From DAHUYF01 sp963838385 (GTDB lineage: Bacteria; Pseudomonadota; Alphaproteobacteria; ATCC43930; CGMCC-115725), in the NCBI GenBank assembly GCA_963838385.1, contig CAWIRE010000002.1:1-64000 (forward strand): a stretch of 64,000 nt of DNA. Direction: 5' to 3'. Made by a program: the position numbers and the translations under genes. Shown piece by piece: positions 1-17,143 of this stretch; positions within the stretch are counted from its first letter, which is position 1, and every line of letters starts with the position of its first letter. The notes under the pieces are model-generated. The model was not told the DNA's origin, did not search any database, and saw only the letters and a program-made list of their open reading frames with translations.

Positions 1-2073
1 GGCCATCTTGGCGCGGACTTCGTCCGCGACCGCCTGCGGCACCTGCTCGTAGTGATCGAAATGCATGGTGTACTGGGCCCGACCCTGGCTCATCGAGCGC
101 AGGTTGTTGACGTAGCCGAACATGTTGGCGAGCGGCACCATGGCGTTGATCACCTCGGCGTTGCCGCGCTGATCCTGGCCGGTGATGCGCCCGCGCCGGC
201 TGTTCAGATCGCCGATCACGTCGCCCATGTAGTCGCGCGGCGTCACCACCTCGACCCGCATGATCGGCTCGAGCAGCTTCGGTCCCGCCTTGGCGAGGCC
301 TTCCTTCATCGCCGCCCGCGACGCGATCTCGAAGGCAAGCGCGCTCGAATCGACCTCGTGATAGGCGCCGTCGGTCAGCACCACCTTGAGGTCGATGACC
401 GGGAAGCCCGCGAGCACGCCGTTGTCGAGCGAGCCTTTGACGCCCTTCTCGACGCCGGGCACGTATTCCTTCGGCACGGTGCCGCCGACCACGTCGTTCT
501 CGAACTCGAAGCCCGAGCCCGACGGCAGCGGCTCGAAATGCATCTTGACGCGCGCGTACTGGCCGGAGCCGCCGGTCTGCTTCTTGTGCGTGTAATCGAC
601 ATCGGCCGGCCGGCTGATGGTCTCGCGATAGGCCACCTGCGGCGCGCCGATATTGGCCTCGACCTTGAACTCGCGCTTCATGCGGTCGACGATGATCTCG
701 AGATGGAGCTCGCCCATCCCCTTGATGATCGTCTGGCCGCTCTCATGGTCGACCGCGACGCGGAAGGACGGATCCTCGGTCGCGAGCCGCGCCAGCGCCT
801 GGCCCATCTTCTCCTGGTCGCCCTTGGTCTTGGGCTCGACCGCGATCTCGATGACGGGATCGGGGAACTCCATGCGCTCCAGGATGACCGGGCTGTTGGA
901 ATCGCACAGCGTGTCGCCGGTGGTCGTGTTCTTGAGGCCGGCCAGCGCCACGATGTCGCCGGCGCGCGCCTCCTTGATGTCCTCGCGGTGGTTGGCATGC
1001 ATCTGCAGCATGCGGCCGATGCGCTCGCGGTTGTCCTTGACCGAGTTGAGCACCGCGGTGCCGCTCGCCAGCACGCCCGAATAGATGCGCACGAAGGTGA
1101 GCGATCCCACGAACGGATCGGTCATGATCTTGAAGGCGAGGCCGGCGAAGGGCTCGTCGTCCGAGGCATGGCGCACGATCGGCTCGTCGCTGCCCATCTT
1201 GACGCCCTTGATGGCGGGGACGTCGGTCGGCGCCGGCAGGTAGTCGACGACGGCGTCGAGCAGCGGCTGCACGCCCTTGTTCTTGAAGGCGGAACCGCAC
1301 AGCACCGGCACGAAGGCATAGGCGATCGTGCCCTTGCGGATGCAGCGCCTCAGCGTGTCGGCGTCCGGCTCCTCGCCGGCCAGATACTTCTCCAGCACCT
1401 GGTCGTCCTGCTCGACCGCGAGCTCGACGAGCTGCGCGCGGTACTGCGCCGCCTCGTCGGCCAGCCCGGCCGGGATCTCGCCGATGTCGAACTTGGCGCC
1501 GAGCGTCTCGTCGTGCCAGGTGATCGCCCGCATCGTCACGAGATCGACGATGCCGATGAAATCGCTCTCGACGCCGATCGGCAGCTGCGTCACCAGCGGC
1601 ACCGCGCCGAGGCGGTCCTTGATCATGTCGACGCAGCGCACGTAGTTCGCGCCGATGCGGTCCATCTTGTTGACGAAGCAGATGCGCGGCACGCCGTACT
1701 TGTCGGCCTGGCGCCACACCGTCTCCGATTGCGGCTCGACGCCGGCGACGCTGTCGAACACGGTGACGGCGCCGTCCAGCACGCGCAGCGAGCGCTCGAC
1801 CTCGATGGTGAAGTCGACATGCCCGGGCGTGTCGATGATGTTGATGCGGTTGTCGCGCCAGAAGCAGGTCGTCGCCGCCGAGGTGATGGTGATGCCGCGC
1901 TCCTGCTCCTGCGGCATCCAGTCCATGGTGGCCGTGCCCTCATGGACCTCGCCGATCTTATAGGAGCGGCCGGTGTAGTAGAGGATGCGCTCGGTCGTGG
2001 TCGTCTTGCCGGCATCGATGTGGGCCATGATGCCGATGTTGCGGTAGCGATCGAGGGGAGTGGTGCGTGGCAT
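1..2073 (-). CDS. fusA: Elongation factor G (partial, stop codon beyond left edge)
   Basis: EF-G is the ribosomal translocation GTPase. The start ATG at 2073 gives MPRTTPLDRYRNIGIMAHID, with the P-loop AHIDAGKTTTTER, the switch II DTPGHVDFT and the G4 NKMD all visible. Codon 691 is reached at base 1 with the typical EF-G C-terminus (EVRAKMA), so probably only the stop codon or a few residues lie outside the window. It follows rpsG closely in the rpsL-rpsG-fusA (str) order. A second tuf copy often lies just beyond fusA in this class of bacteria, but that position is off the window. Confidence 0.97.
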   Translation of the reverse strand, partial: MPRTTPLDRYRNIGIMAHIDAGKTTTTERILYYTGRSYKIGEVHEGTATMDWMPQEQERGITITSAATTCFWRDNRINIIDTPGHVDFTIEVERSLRVLDGAVTVFDSVAGVEPQSETVWRQADKYGVPRICFVNKMDRIGANYVRCVDMIKDRLGAVPLVTQLPIGVESDFIGIVDLVTMRAITWHDETLGAKFDIGEIPAGLADEAAQYRAQLVELAVEQDDQVLEKYLAGEEPDADTLRRCIRKGTIAYAFVPVLCGSAFKNKGVQPLLDAVVDYLPAPTDVPAIKGVKMGSDEPIVRHASDDEPFAGLAFKIMTDPFVGSLTFVRIYSGVLASGTAVLNSVKDNRERIGRMLQMHANHREDIKEARAGDIVALAGLKNTTTGDTLCDSNSPVILERMEFPDPVIEIAVEPKTKGDQEKMGQALARLATEDPSFRVAVDHESGQTIIKGMGELHLEIIVDRMKREFKVEANIGAPQVAYRETISRPADVDYTHKKQTGGSGQYARVKMHFEPLPSGSGFEFENDVVGGTVPKEYVPGVEKGVKGSLDNGVLAGFPVIDLKVVLTDGAYHEVDSSALAFEIASRAAMKEGLAKAGPKLLEPIMRVEVVTPRDYMGDVIGDLNSRRGRITGQDQRGNAEVINAMVPLANMFGYVNNLRSMSQGRAQYTMHFDHYEQVPQAVADEVRAKMA

Positions 2074-2100
2074 GAGAAGCTCCGGGCAGCGCGCGAGCGC

Positions 2101-2571
2101 CTACCAGCGATAATGTGAGAACGCCTTGTTGGCGTCCGCCATGCGATGGGTGTCTTCCCGCTTCTTCACCGCGTTGCCGCGGTTGTTGGCGGCGTCCATC
2201 AGCTCGCCCGAGAGCCGTTCCTCCATGGTGTGCTCCGACCGGTCGCGCGAGCTGCCGATGAGCCAGCGGATGGCGAGCGCCTGGCCGCGGTCGGGGCGCA
2301 CCTCGACCGGCACCTGGTACGTGGCGCCGCCGACACGGCGCGAGCGCACCTCGACGGCCGGCTTGACGTTGGTGAGCGCGTCGTGGAACACGCGCAGCGG
2401 GTCGGCGCCCGAGCGCTTGGCGATGCGGTCGAAGGCGCCGTAGACGATGCCCTCGGCGACCGACTTCTTGCCCTCGTACATCAGGCAGTTCATGAACTTG
2501 GTCAGCACGGGATCGCCGAACTTGGCATCCGGCAGGACTTCCCGCTTGACCGCGGCACGACGACGCGACAT
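2101..2571 (-). CDS. rpsG: 30S ribosomal protein S7
   Basis: A 156-residue protein beginning MSRRRAAVKREVLPDAKFGD, the usual length and N-terminus for S7, which binds the 3' major domain of 16S rRNA and nucleates 30S head assembly. The conserved segment VGGATYQVPVEVRPDR and the late AIRWLI stretch are present. It lies between rpsL (14-bp gap) and fusA (27-bp gap), the normal str operon arrangement. S7 is the translational repressor of this operon in E. coli, but I see no obvious S7-binding mimic in the short spacer. Confidence 0.98.
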   Translation of the reverse strand: MSRRRAAVKREVLPDAKFGDPVLTKFMNCLMYEGKKSVAEGIVYGAFDRIAKRSGADPLRVFHDALTNVKPAVEVRSRRVGGATYQVPVEVRPDRGQALAIRWLIGSSRDRSEHTMEERLSGELMDAANNRGNAVKKREDTHRMADANKAFSHYRW

Positions 2572-2585
2572 GGCCCGCTCTCTCC

Positions 2586-2957
2586 TTACTTCGGCCGCTT
2601 GGCGCCGTATTTCGACCGGCGCTGGCGGCGGTCCTTCACCCCCTGGGTGTCGAGGGTGCCGCGGATGATGTGGTAGCGCACGCCCGGCAGGTCCTTGACC
2701 CGGCCGCCGCGGATCAGCACGACCGAATGCTCCTGCAGGTTATGGCCCTCGCCGGGGATGTAGCTCGTCACCTCGAAGCCGTTGGTGAGGCGCACGCGCG
2801 CCACCTTGCGCAGCGCCGAGTTGGGCTTCTTGGGGGTCGTGGTGTAGACGCGGGTGCAGACGCCGCGCTTCTGCGGCGACTGCGCCAGCGCCGGCACCTT
2901 GTTGCGCGCCGCCTGCGGTCGCCGCGCGCGGCGGATCAGCTGGTTAATCGTCGGCAT
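2586..2957 (-). CDS. rpsL: 30S ribosomal protein S12
   Basis: S12 of 123 residues, a decoding-centre protein of the small subunit. The start MPTINQLIRRARRPQ is typical. The streptomycin-resistance positions look wild type: Lys in TPKKPNSALRK (around 43) and Lys in GRVKDLPG (around 88). It is the first gene of the rpsL-rpsG-fusA group. A 299-bp gap separates it from rpoC and contains the rpoC terminator and a small hairpin, so rpsL probably has its own promoter there, although I could not pick out convincing -35/-10 boxes. Confidence 0.98.
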   Translation of the reverse strand: MPTINQLIRRARRPQAARNKVPALAQSPQKRGVCTRVYTTTPKKPNSALRKVARVRLTNGFEVTSYIPGEGHNLQEHSVVLIRGGRVKDLPGVRYHIIRGTLDTQGVKDRRQRRSKYGAKRPK

Positions 2958-3042
2958 GCCTTACGACCCCTCATCAAGCGCAATCGCCGCGCGACGTGCT
3001 TCCCGCACCGCCGACACGGCCCAATGGGAACTCCGGATAAGC

Positions 3043-3061
3043 GCGCCGTCTCACACGGCGC
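3043..3061 (-). promoter_or_regulatory. Hairpin in the rpsL upstream region
   Basis: A perfect 7-bp inverted repeat (GCGCCGT / ACGGCGC) with a 5-nt loop lies about 85 bp upstream of the rpsL start, after the rpoC terminator. There is no T-run, so it is not an obvious terminator. It could be a leader RNA structure or an operator. The rest of the 2958-3209 spacer shows no gene. Confidence 0.3.
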
Positions 3062-3202
3062 CGAGCCAATTGCCCAGTCTCAGGCTGCGTTTAGGTGGCT
3101 TCCTACCGCCAGCCCCCCGTCAGGGTGGGCGGATAATATGGATGAGGGCCTACCCCGTCAAGACCCGCGCCACGCGAAAGCGCCGGCACGGTGCGCCCCA
3201 TC

Positions 3203-3236
3203 CAAAAGAAAGGGGGCCGGCACCGCCGGCCCCCTT
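3203..3236 (-). terminator. Intrinsic terminator of the rpoBC transcription unit
   Basis: A perfect 12-bp stem (AAGGGGGCCGGC pairing with GCCGGCCCCCTT, bases 3210-3236) lies just past the rpoC stop codon. On the minus strand the stem is followed by TTTCTTTTGGA. A strong GC stem plus a T-rich tract downstream of a stop codon is the textbook Rho-independent design, and it separates rpoBC from rpsL. Confidence 0.85.
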
Positions 3237-3256
3237 GATCGAACGAGACGTCCCGC

Positions 3257-7582
<4,326 letters not shown>

Positions 7583-7649
7583 GAACGATCCCTCTCTGGG
7601 TAACGCGTGATCACGACGGGAGCGCCGGCGGCGCTCGCCGTCTTCCGAC

Positions 7650-11822
<4,173 letters not shown>

Positions 11823-11991
11823 GGATGATGACCCTCACCTGTAAGACCGCTGGCGTCCCTGGACGGGACACGCCGAAACCGAAACGCGACAAAACCCTGC
11901 GTCGACGCGCCGCAGTCGCGGGGCATCGCCGGAAACGCCAATCGCCGGCTGGCGCGCCCTGATCGCGCCCCGGCAGGAGGAAGAGAGGGCG

Positions 11992-12026
11992 GCCGGACGC
12001 GGGCGTTTCTCGCCCCTGCGTCCGGC
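11992..12026 (-). promoter_or_regulatory. Hairpin in the rplL-rpoB spacer, possible attenuator
   Basis: Nested inverted repeats: an outer 9-bp stem GCCGGACGC/GCGTCCGGC and an inner 5-bp stem GGGCG/CGCCC around TTTCT. It lies 18 bp after the rplL stop and 170 bp before rpoB. On the transcript the stem is followed by a pyrimidine-rich but not pure-U stretch. A partial terminator or RNase III-type processing site between rplL and rpoB is known in E. coli; assigning that role here is inference. Confidence 0.5.
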
Positions 12027-12043
12027 ACCGGACCCCCGGCAGC

Positions 12044-12424
12044 TTACTTGACCTCGACAGTCGCACCCGCCTCTTCGAGTTGCTTCCTGAGCTTGGCCGC
12101 CTCGTCCTTGTTCACGCCTTCCTTGACCGCCTTGGGGGCGCCTTCGACCAGATCCTTCGCCTCCTTGAGGCCGAGACCGGTGATCGCGCGCACCTCCTTG
12201 ATGACGTTGATCTTCTTCTCGCCGGCCGCGGCCAGGATGACGTTGAACTCCGTCTTCTCCGCCGCCGCCGCCGCCGGTGCGCCAGCCGCGCCGCCGGCGG
12301 CAGCCACCGCCACGGGCGCCGCCGCCGATACGCCCCACTTCTCCTCGAGCTTCTTGGACAGCTCCGCCGCCTCGATGACGGTCAGCGCCGAGAGCTCGTC
12401 GACCAGTTTATTAAGATCAGCCAT
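12044..12424 (-). CDS. rplL: 50S ribosomal protein L7/L12
   Basis: A 126-residue acidic stalk protein. It has the N-terminal dimerisation helices (MADLNKLVDELSALTVIEAA), an Ala/Gly-rich hinge around residues 35-55, and the C-terminal factor-binding domain (EKTEFNVIL, VIKEVRAITGLGLKEAKDLV). It recruits translation GTPases such as EF-G and EF-Tu. It follows rplJ by 41 bp, the standard rplJL pair. Confidence 0.98.
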   Translation of the reverse strand: MADLNKLVDELSALTVIEAAELSKKLEEKWGVSAAAPVAVAAAGGAAGAPAAAAAEKTEFNVILAAAGEKKINVIKEVRAITGLGLKEAKDLVEGAPKAVKEGVNKDEAAKLRKQLEEAGATVEVK

Positions 12425-12465
12425 GATGTTTGCACTCCTGGGACTTTTACAAGGGTTTCAAGATG

Positions 12466-12984
12466 TCAGGCGGCGTCGCCCTGCTTCGCATGGGCCGACA
12501 GCACGCGGGCGATCTGCCCGCCCGGCGCCTGCAGCACGGCGGCGATACGCGTCGCCGGGGTCTGCAGCAGGCCGAGCAGCTTTGCCCGCAGCTGGTCGAG
12601 CGATGGCAAGGTGGCCAGGGACTTGATCCCTGCGGCGTCGAGCTGCTGATCGTTGAGGCCTCCGCCCACGATCCGCAACTTGTCGTTCTTGTTGGCGAAC
12701 TCGACGGCCACCTTCGCCGCGGCCACCGGGTCCCGCGAAAACGCGATCGCGGTGGGTCCGGTGAACATCGGCGAGAGTTGCTCGAATTTCGTGCCTGCGA
12801 TGGCGCGGCGCGCGAGCCGGTTCTTCGTCACTTTGAAGCTGGCACCGGCTGCCCGCATCTGTCGGCGCAGCTCCGTCACCTCCTCGACCGTCATGCCGGT
12901 CTGATGGGTGATGACGACGCATGCGGTCTCCGACAGAGCCTGCTGCAGCGAGGTGACCAGCTTCTCTTTTTGTGACCGGTCCAC
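12466..12984 (-). CDS. rplJ: 50S ribosomal protein L10
   Basis: The L10 stalk base protein, 172 residues from a GTG start at 12984 (VDRSQKEKLVTSLQQALSET). This start is preferred over upstream ATGs because it has a GGAG ribosome site, gives the usual family length and removes an Arg-rich non-homologous extension. The region TKNRLARRAIAGT is the rRNA-binding signature, and the C-terminal helix binds L7/L12 dimers. It shares a leader region with rplL. Confidence 0.96.
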   Translation of the reverse strand: MDRSQKEKLVTSLQQALSETACVVITHQTGMTVEEVTELRRQMRAAGASFKVTKNRLARRAIAGTKFEQLSPMFTGPTAIAFSRDPVAAAKVAVEFANKNDKLRIVGGGLNDQQLDAAGIKSLATLPSLDQLRAKLLGLLQTPATRIAAVLQAPGGQIARVLSAHAKQGDAA

Positions 12985-13248
12985 TCTCCGTCTCCATTCG
13001 TGATCCCCGAGCGGGGGATCGGTTGCACGAGGGCACCGAAATGCCCGGTTCGCCTGTCCCAGAAGTCGAAGGCCGAGGGGCGAACCTCCCCTGGCCTCTA
13101 ACCCCTGTCTCATGCCGGCGCCCGTTCGGGCCTTAGACCGGCCGCAAGGGCCGGTACCTGCAATCTCGGACAGGACGGGAGGGGTGACCCTCCCTCACGC
13201 CCTGGATCCCGTCGCCGGCATCCAAGGCGGTCTCTTGGCCCCCGCCGC
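12985..13248 (-). promoter_or_regulatory. rplA-rplJ spacer, candidate L10 leader
   Basis: A 264-bp gap in an otherwise tight operon. It contains two clear hairpins: GATCCCC/GGGGATC with a 5-nt loop at 13002-13020, and ACCGGCC/GGCCGGT with loop GCAAG at 13137-13155. In many bacteria this spacer encodes the L10 leader RNA, to which L10(L12)4 binds to repress translation. Position and hairpins fit; I cannot confirm the consensus kink-turn by eye. Confidence 0.5.
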
Positions 13249-13944
13249 TCAGCCGGCGAGGCCCTGAAGCTCCAGTTTCAGCCCCGGCCCCATGGTCGAG
13301 CTCAGGCTCACCTTCTTGATGAAGGTGCCCTTGATGCCGGTCGGCTTGGCGCGGGTGATGGCGCCGACGAAGGCCTTCACATTCTCGAGGATCGCCGCCT
13401 CGCTGAAGCTCGCCTTGCCGACCCCGGCCTGGACCAGCCCCGCCTTCTCGGCGCGGAACTCGACCTGGCCGCCCTTGGCCGCCTTCACCGCCTCGGTGAC
13501 GTTGGCGGTGACGGTGCCGAGCTTGGGATTGGGCATCAGCCCGCGCGGCCCCAGCACGCGGCCGAGCCGGCCGACCAGCGCCATCATGTCGGGCGTGGCG
13601 ATGCAGCGGTCGAAATCGATCTGCCCGGCCTGCACCTTCTCCGCCAGATCCTCGGCGCCGACGATGTCCGCGCCGGCGGCCTTCGCCTCCTCGGCGCGCG
13701 GCCCCTTGGCGAAGACGGCGACGCGCAGCGACTTGCCGGTGCCGTGCGGCAGCATCACCGTGCCGCGCAGATTCTGCTCCGCCTTGCGCACGTCGAGGTT
13801 GAGGTTGAGCGAGACCTCGATGGTCTCGTCGAACTTGGCCGTGGCGCGGCTCTTGACCATCTTCACCGCCGCTTCCAGCGGGTAGAACTGGTTGCGGTCG
13901 ATGCCGTCCGCCGCCTGGCGGATGCGCTTGCCTTTTCTTGCCAT
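13249..13944 (-). CDS. rplA: 50S ribosomal protein L1
   Basis: A 231-residue L1, the mobile L1-stalk protein that acts on E-site tRNA release and represses its own operon. It starts MARKGKRIRQAADGIDRNQF, and the L1 signature GRLGRVLGPRGLMPNPKLGT is intact. It is 3 bp downstream of rplK, so the two are translationally coupled. Confidence 0.98.
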   Translation of the reverse strand: MARKGKRIRQAADGIDRNQFYPLEAAVKMVKSRATAKFDETIEVSLNLNLDVRKAEQNLRGTVMLPHGTGKSLRVAVFAKGPRAEEAKAAGADIVGAEDLAEKVQAGQIDFDRCIATPDMMALVGRLGRVLGPRGLMPNPKLGTVTANVTEAVKAAKGGQVEFRAEKAGLVQAGVGKASFSEAAILENVKAFVGAITRAKPTGIKGTFIKKVSLSSTMGPGLKLELQGLAG

Positions 13945-13947
13945 GGC

Positions 13948-14376
13948 TTACTCCACCACCTCGAGGCCCATGGAGCGCGCGGATCCCGCGAGCATGCGGC
14001 AGGCGCCGTCGAGATCCTTGGCGTTCAGGTCCTTCATCTTCTTCTGGGCGATGTCGCGGATCTGCGCCATCGTCACCTTGCCCACCGTGCCCTTGCCGGG
14101 GGTCTGCGAGCCCTTCTCGATGCCGGCCGCCTTCTTCAGGAAATAGGAGTTGGGCGGCGACTTCATCACGAAGGTAAAGGTGCGGTCGCCATAGGCGGTG
14201 ATGGTCACCGGGATCGGCATGCCCGGCTCCAGCCCCTGGGTCTGGGCGTTGAACGCCTTGCAGAACTCCATGATGTTGAGGCCGCGCTGACCCAGCGCCG
14301 GCCCGATCGGCGGCGACGGATTCGCCTTGCCGGCGGGCACTTGCAGTTTGATGAAGCCTACGATCTTCTTCGCCAT
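13948..14376 (-). CDS. rplK: 50S ribosomal protein L11
   Basis: A 142-residue L11 of the GTPase-associated centre, starting MAKKIVGFIKLQVPAGKANP. The proline-rich linker between the domains and the C-terminal 23S rRNA-binding part (TPGKGTVGKVTMAQIRDIA) are present. It is the first ribosomal gene after nusG; the 129-bp gap may hold a leader or promoter, but nothing clear is seen. Confidence 0.98.
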   Translation of the reverse strand: MAKKIVGFIKLQVPAGKANPSPPIGPALGQRGLNIMEFCKAFNAQTQGLEPGMPIPVTITAYGDRTFTFVMKSPPNSYFLKKAAGIEKGSQTPGKGTVGKVTMAQIRDIAQKKMKDLNAKDLDGACRMLAGSARSMGLEVVE

Positions 14377-14505
14377 GTAAATCCCTCGCTCGAGGCGCGC
14401 GGTAGCGGCCCAGGCTGGCCTCCCGCACTTAGTGTGAGTTGCATCCTCCGTCGCGGGCGAGCCGCCACACCAACTCTCGCCCTGCGACCCGTTCCGGCCG
14501 ATCCC

Positions 14506-15042
14506 TTAGAGCTTCTCGACCTGCGAATACTCCAGCTCGACCGGGGTGGCGCGGCCGAAGATCGACACCGCCACCTTGAGCCGCGCCTTCTCCTCGTCGA
14601 CCTCCTCGACGAAGCCGTTGAACGAGGTGAAGGGGCCGTCGCTCACCCGCACCTGCTCGCCCACCTCGAAGGTGATCGACGGCTTCGGCCGCTCGATCCC
14701 TTCCTGCACCTGGCGCATGATCCGCGAGGCCTCGGCCTCGCTGATCGGCACCGGCTTGCCGCGCCCGCCGCCGCCCAGGAACCCGGTCACCTTCGGCGTG
14801 TTCTTCACCAGATGCCAGGTCTCGTCGGTCATATCCATCTTGACCAGGACATAGCCGGGGAAGAACTTCCGCTCCGCGCTCACCTTGGCGCCGCGCTTGA
14901 CCTCGACGACCTCCTCGGTCGGCACCAGCACTTCCTCGAACTTGTCGGCCACCCCCTTCTGCTCCGCCTGCTCGCGGATCGACTGGGCGACCTTCTTCTC
15001 GAAGCCGGAATAGACGTGGATCACGTACCATTTCGTCGCCAT
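14506..15042 (-). CDS. nusG: Transcription termination/antitermination protein NusG
   Basis: A 178-residue NusG. The N-terminal NGN domain begins MATKWYVIHVYSGFEKKVAQ and includes the FFPGYVLVKM segment that contacts the RNA polymerase clamp. The C-terminal KOW domain has VRVSDGPFTSFNGFVEEVDE. NusG couples RNA polymerase to ribosomes or Rho. It lies 3 bp downstream of secE, the almost universal secE-nusG pair. Confidence 0.98.
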   Translation of the reverse strand: MATKWYVIHVYSGFEKKVAQSIREQAEQKGVADKFEEVLVPTEEVVEVKRGAKVSAERKFFPGYVLVKMDMTDETWHLVKNTPKVTGFLGGGGRGKPVPISEAEASRIMRQVQEGIERPKPSITFEVGEQVRVSDGPFTSFNGFVEEVDEEKARLKVAVSIFGRATPVELEYSQVEKL

Positions 15043-15045
15043 GGC

Positions 15046-15243
15046 TCAGCCTCCAATGCCGAGAACGAGGCGCACGAGATGGCCGAGCCCCAGATCGACC
15101 AGGAAAAAGAACAACGCCGCCACGATCACCATGGCAAAAACCATGATTGTCGTGACGCCCGTCTCTTTCCGTGTCGGCCAGGTGACCTTGCCCACCTCCT
15201 GGCGGACCTGCCGCAGAAATTCTACCGGACTGCCTATTGCCAT
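15046..15243 (-). CDS. secE: Preprotein translocase subunit SecE
   Basis: A 65-residue SecE of the short, single-membrane-span type. An amphipathic N-terminal helix (FLRQVRQEVGKVTWPTRKET) carries the conserved KVTWPT motif, followed by one transmembrane segment (about residues 30-52). It clamps SecY in the SecYEG channel. It sits between tRNA-Trp and nusG, the order found in many proteobacteria. Confidence 0.97.
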   Translation of the reverse strand: MAIGSPVEFLRQVRQEVGKVTWPTRKETGVTTIMVFAMVIVAALFFFLVDLGLGHLVRLVLGIGG

Positions 15244-15310
15244 GATGTTCCGTCGAAACGCCCTATATAGCGCCCGGCGGCGCTGAAAGAAAGAGTGTCG
15301 TACGTAGCGG

Positions 15311-15386
15311 TGGCAGGAGTGGAGGGGCTCGAACCCCCAACCCCCGGTTTTGGAGACCGGTGCTCTACCAATTGAGCTACACTCCT
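15311..15386 (-). tRNA. tRNA-Trp (anticodon CCA)
   Basis: On the minus strand the 76-nt cloverleaf runs AGGAGTG...CACTCCT with discriminator G and an encoded CCA. The anticodon loop is CTCCAAA, giving CCA for Trp. The T arm is GGGGG TTCGAGC CCCTC. It lies between tuf and secE and is probably co-transcribed with them. Confidence 0.97.
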
Positions 15387-15430
15387 AAGTCCCGCCGTCA
15401 GTAGCCGCCTGCCGCCTTCCCCTCTGCCGC

Positions 15431-15511
15431 ATGCCCGGGCTTGACCCGGGCATCCACGTCTCAGGGGTCAGCCGTCATGCCGGCGTGGATGGCCGGGTCG
15501 AGCCCGGCCAT
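15431..15511. repeat. Pair of REP-like palindromes downstream of tuf
   Basis: Two stem-loops occur in the tuf/tRNA-Trp spacer: ATGCCCGGG-cttga-CCCGGGCAT at 15431-15453 and ATGGCCGGG-tcgag-CCCGGCCAT at 15489-15511. A closely related palindrome is at 20885-20908. These resemble the dispersed 'CGTCATGCCCGGGCTT...CCACGTC' elements common in alphaproteobacterial spacers. They lie just past the tuf stop but lack a T-run, so they may stabilise mRNA rather than terminate. Confidence 0.65.
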
Positions 15512-15531
15512 GACGGGACTGAAAAGTCCCG

Positions 15532-16723
<1,192 letters not shown>

Positions 16724-16771
16724 GGGTCGGCTTCCTGTCGCTAGTGTCCGTCGTCAATCCCGGGCGGCGGT

Positions 16772-16845
<74 letters not shown>

Positions 16846-16917
16846 CCGCGGGGACCCGTTTCGCCCTCAATCCTACCTGCCGCCGCTGCCGAAGATGCGT
16901 TCCCGTCGACCAAGCGA

Positions 16918-17004
<87 letters not shown>

Positions 17005-17038
17005 GCGATCGCTTGCCGCCCGGGGCAGCGGATGGCGG

Positions 17039-17067
17039 GTATTAAGGGCTTCGCCCGGTTTTGTCAA
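17039..17067 (-). promoter_or_regulatory. Consensus-like sigma-70 promoter for tRNA-Tyr/tRNA-Gly/tuf
   Basis: On the minus strand the sequence is TTGACA (17062-17067), exactly 17 bp, then TAATAC (17039-17044). The -10 ends 35 nt upstream of the tRNA-Tyr 5' end. This is the best promoter match I found in the window and fits a heavily expressed stable RNA/translation factor unit. Confidence 0.85.
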
Positions 17068-17143
17068 CAATTCCGGGCGTGCGCGACGCGCAATGAAGCC
17101 TGCGCCATTCGCGCCCGCGCGCGCGGCGTGCTAAAGCTCTCGC

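Noticed and set aside
52..2118. Plus-strand open frame of 688 codons opposite fusA
   Set aside because: Mirror of EF-G; the minus strand is unmistakable.
15431..15511. Repeated palindromes considered as a CRISPR array
   Set aside because: Only two palindromes of differing sequence and no regular spacers; no cas genes in the window.
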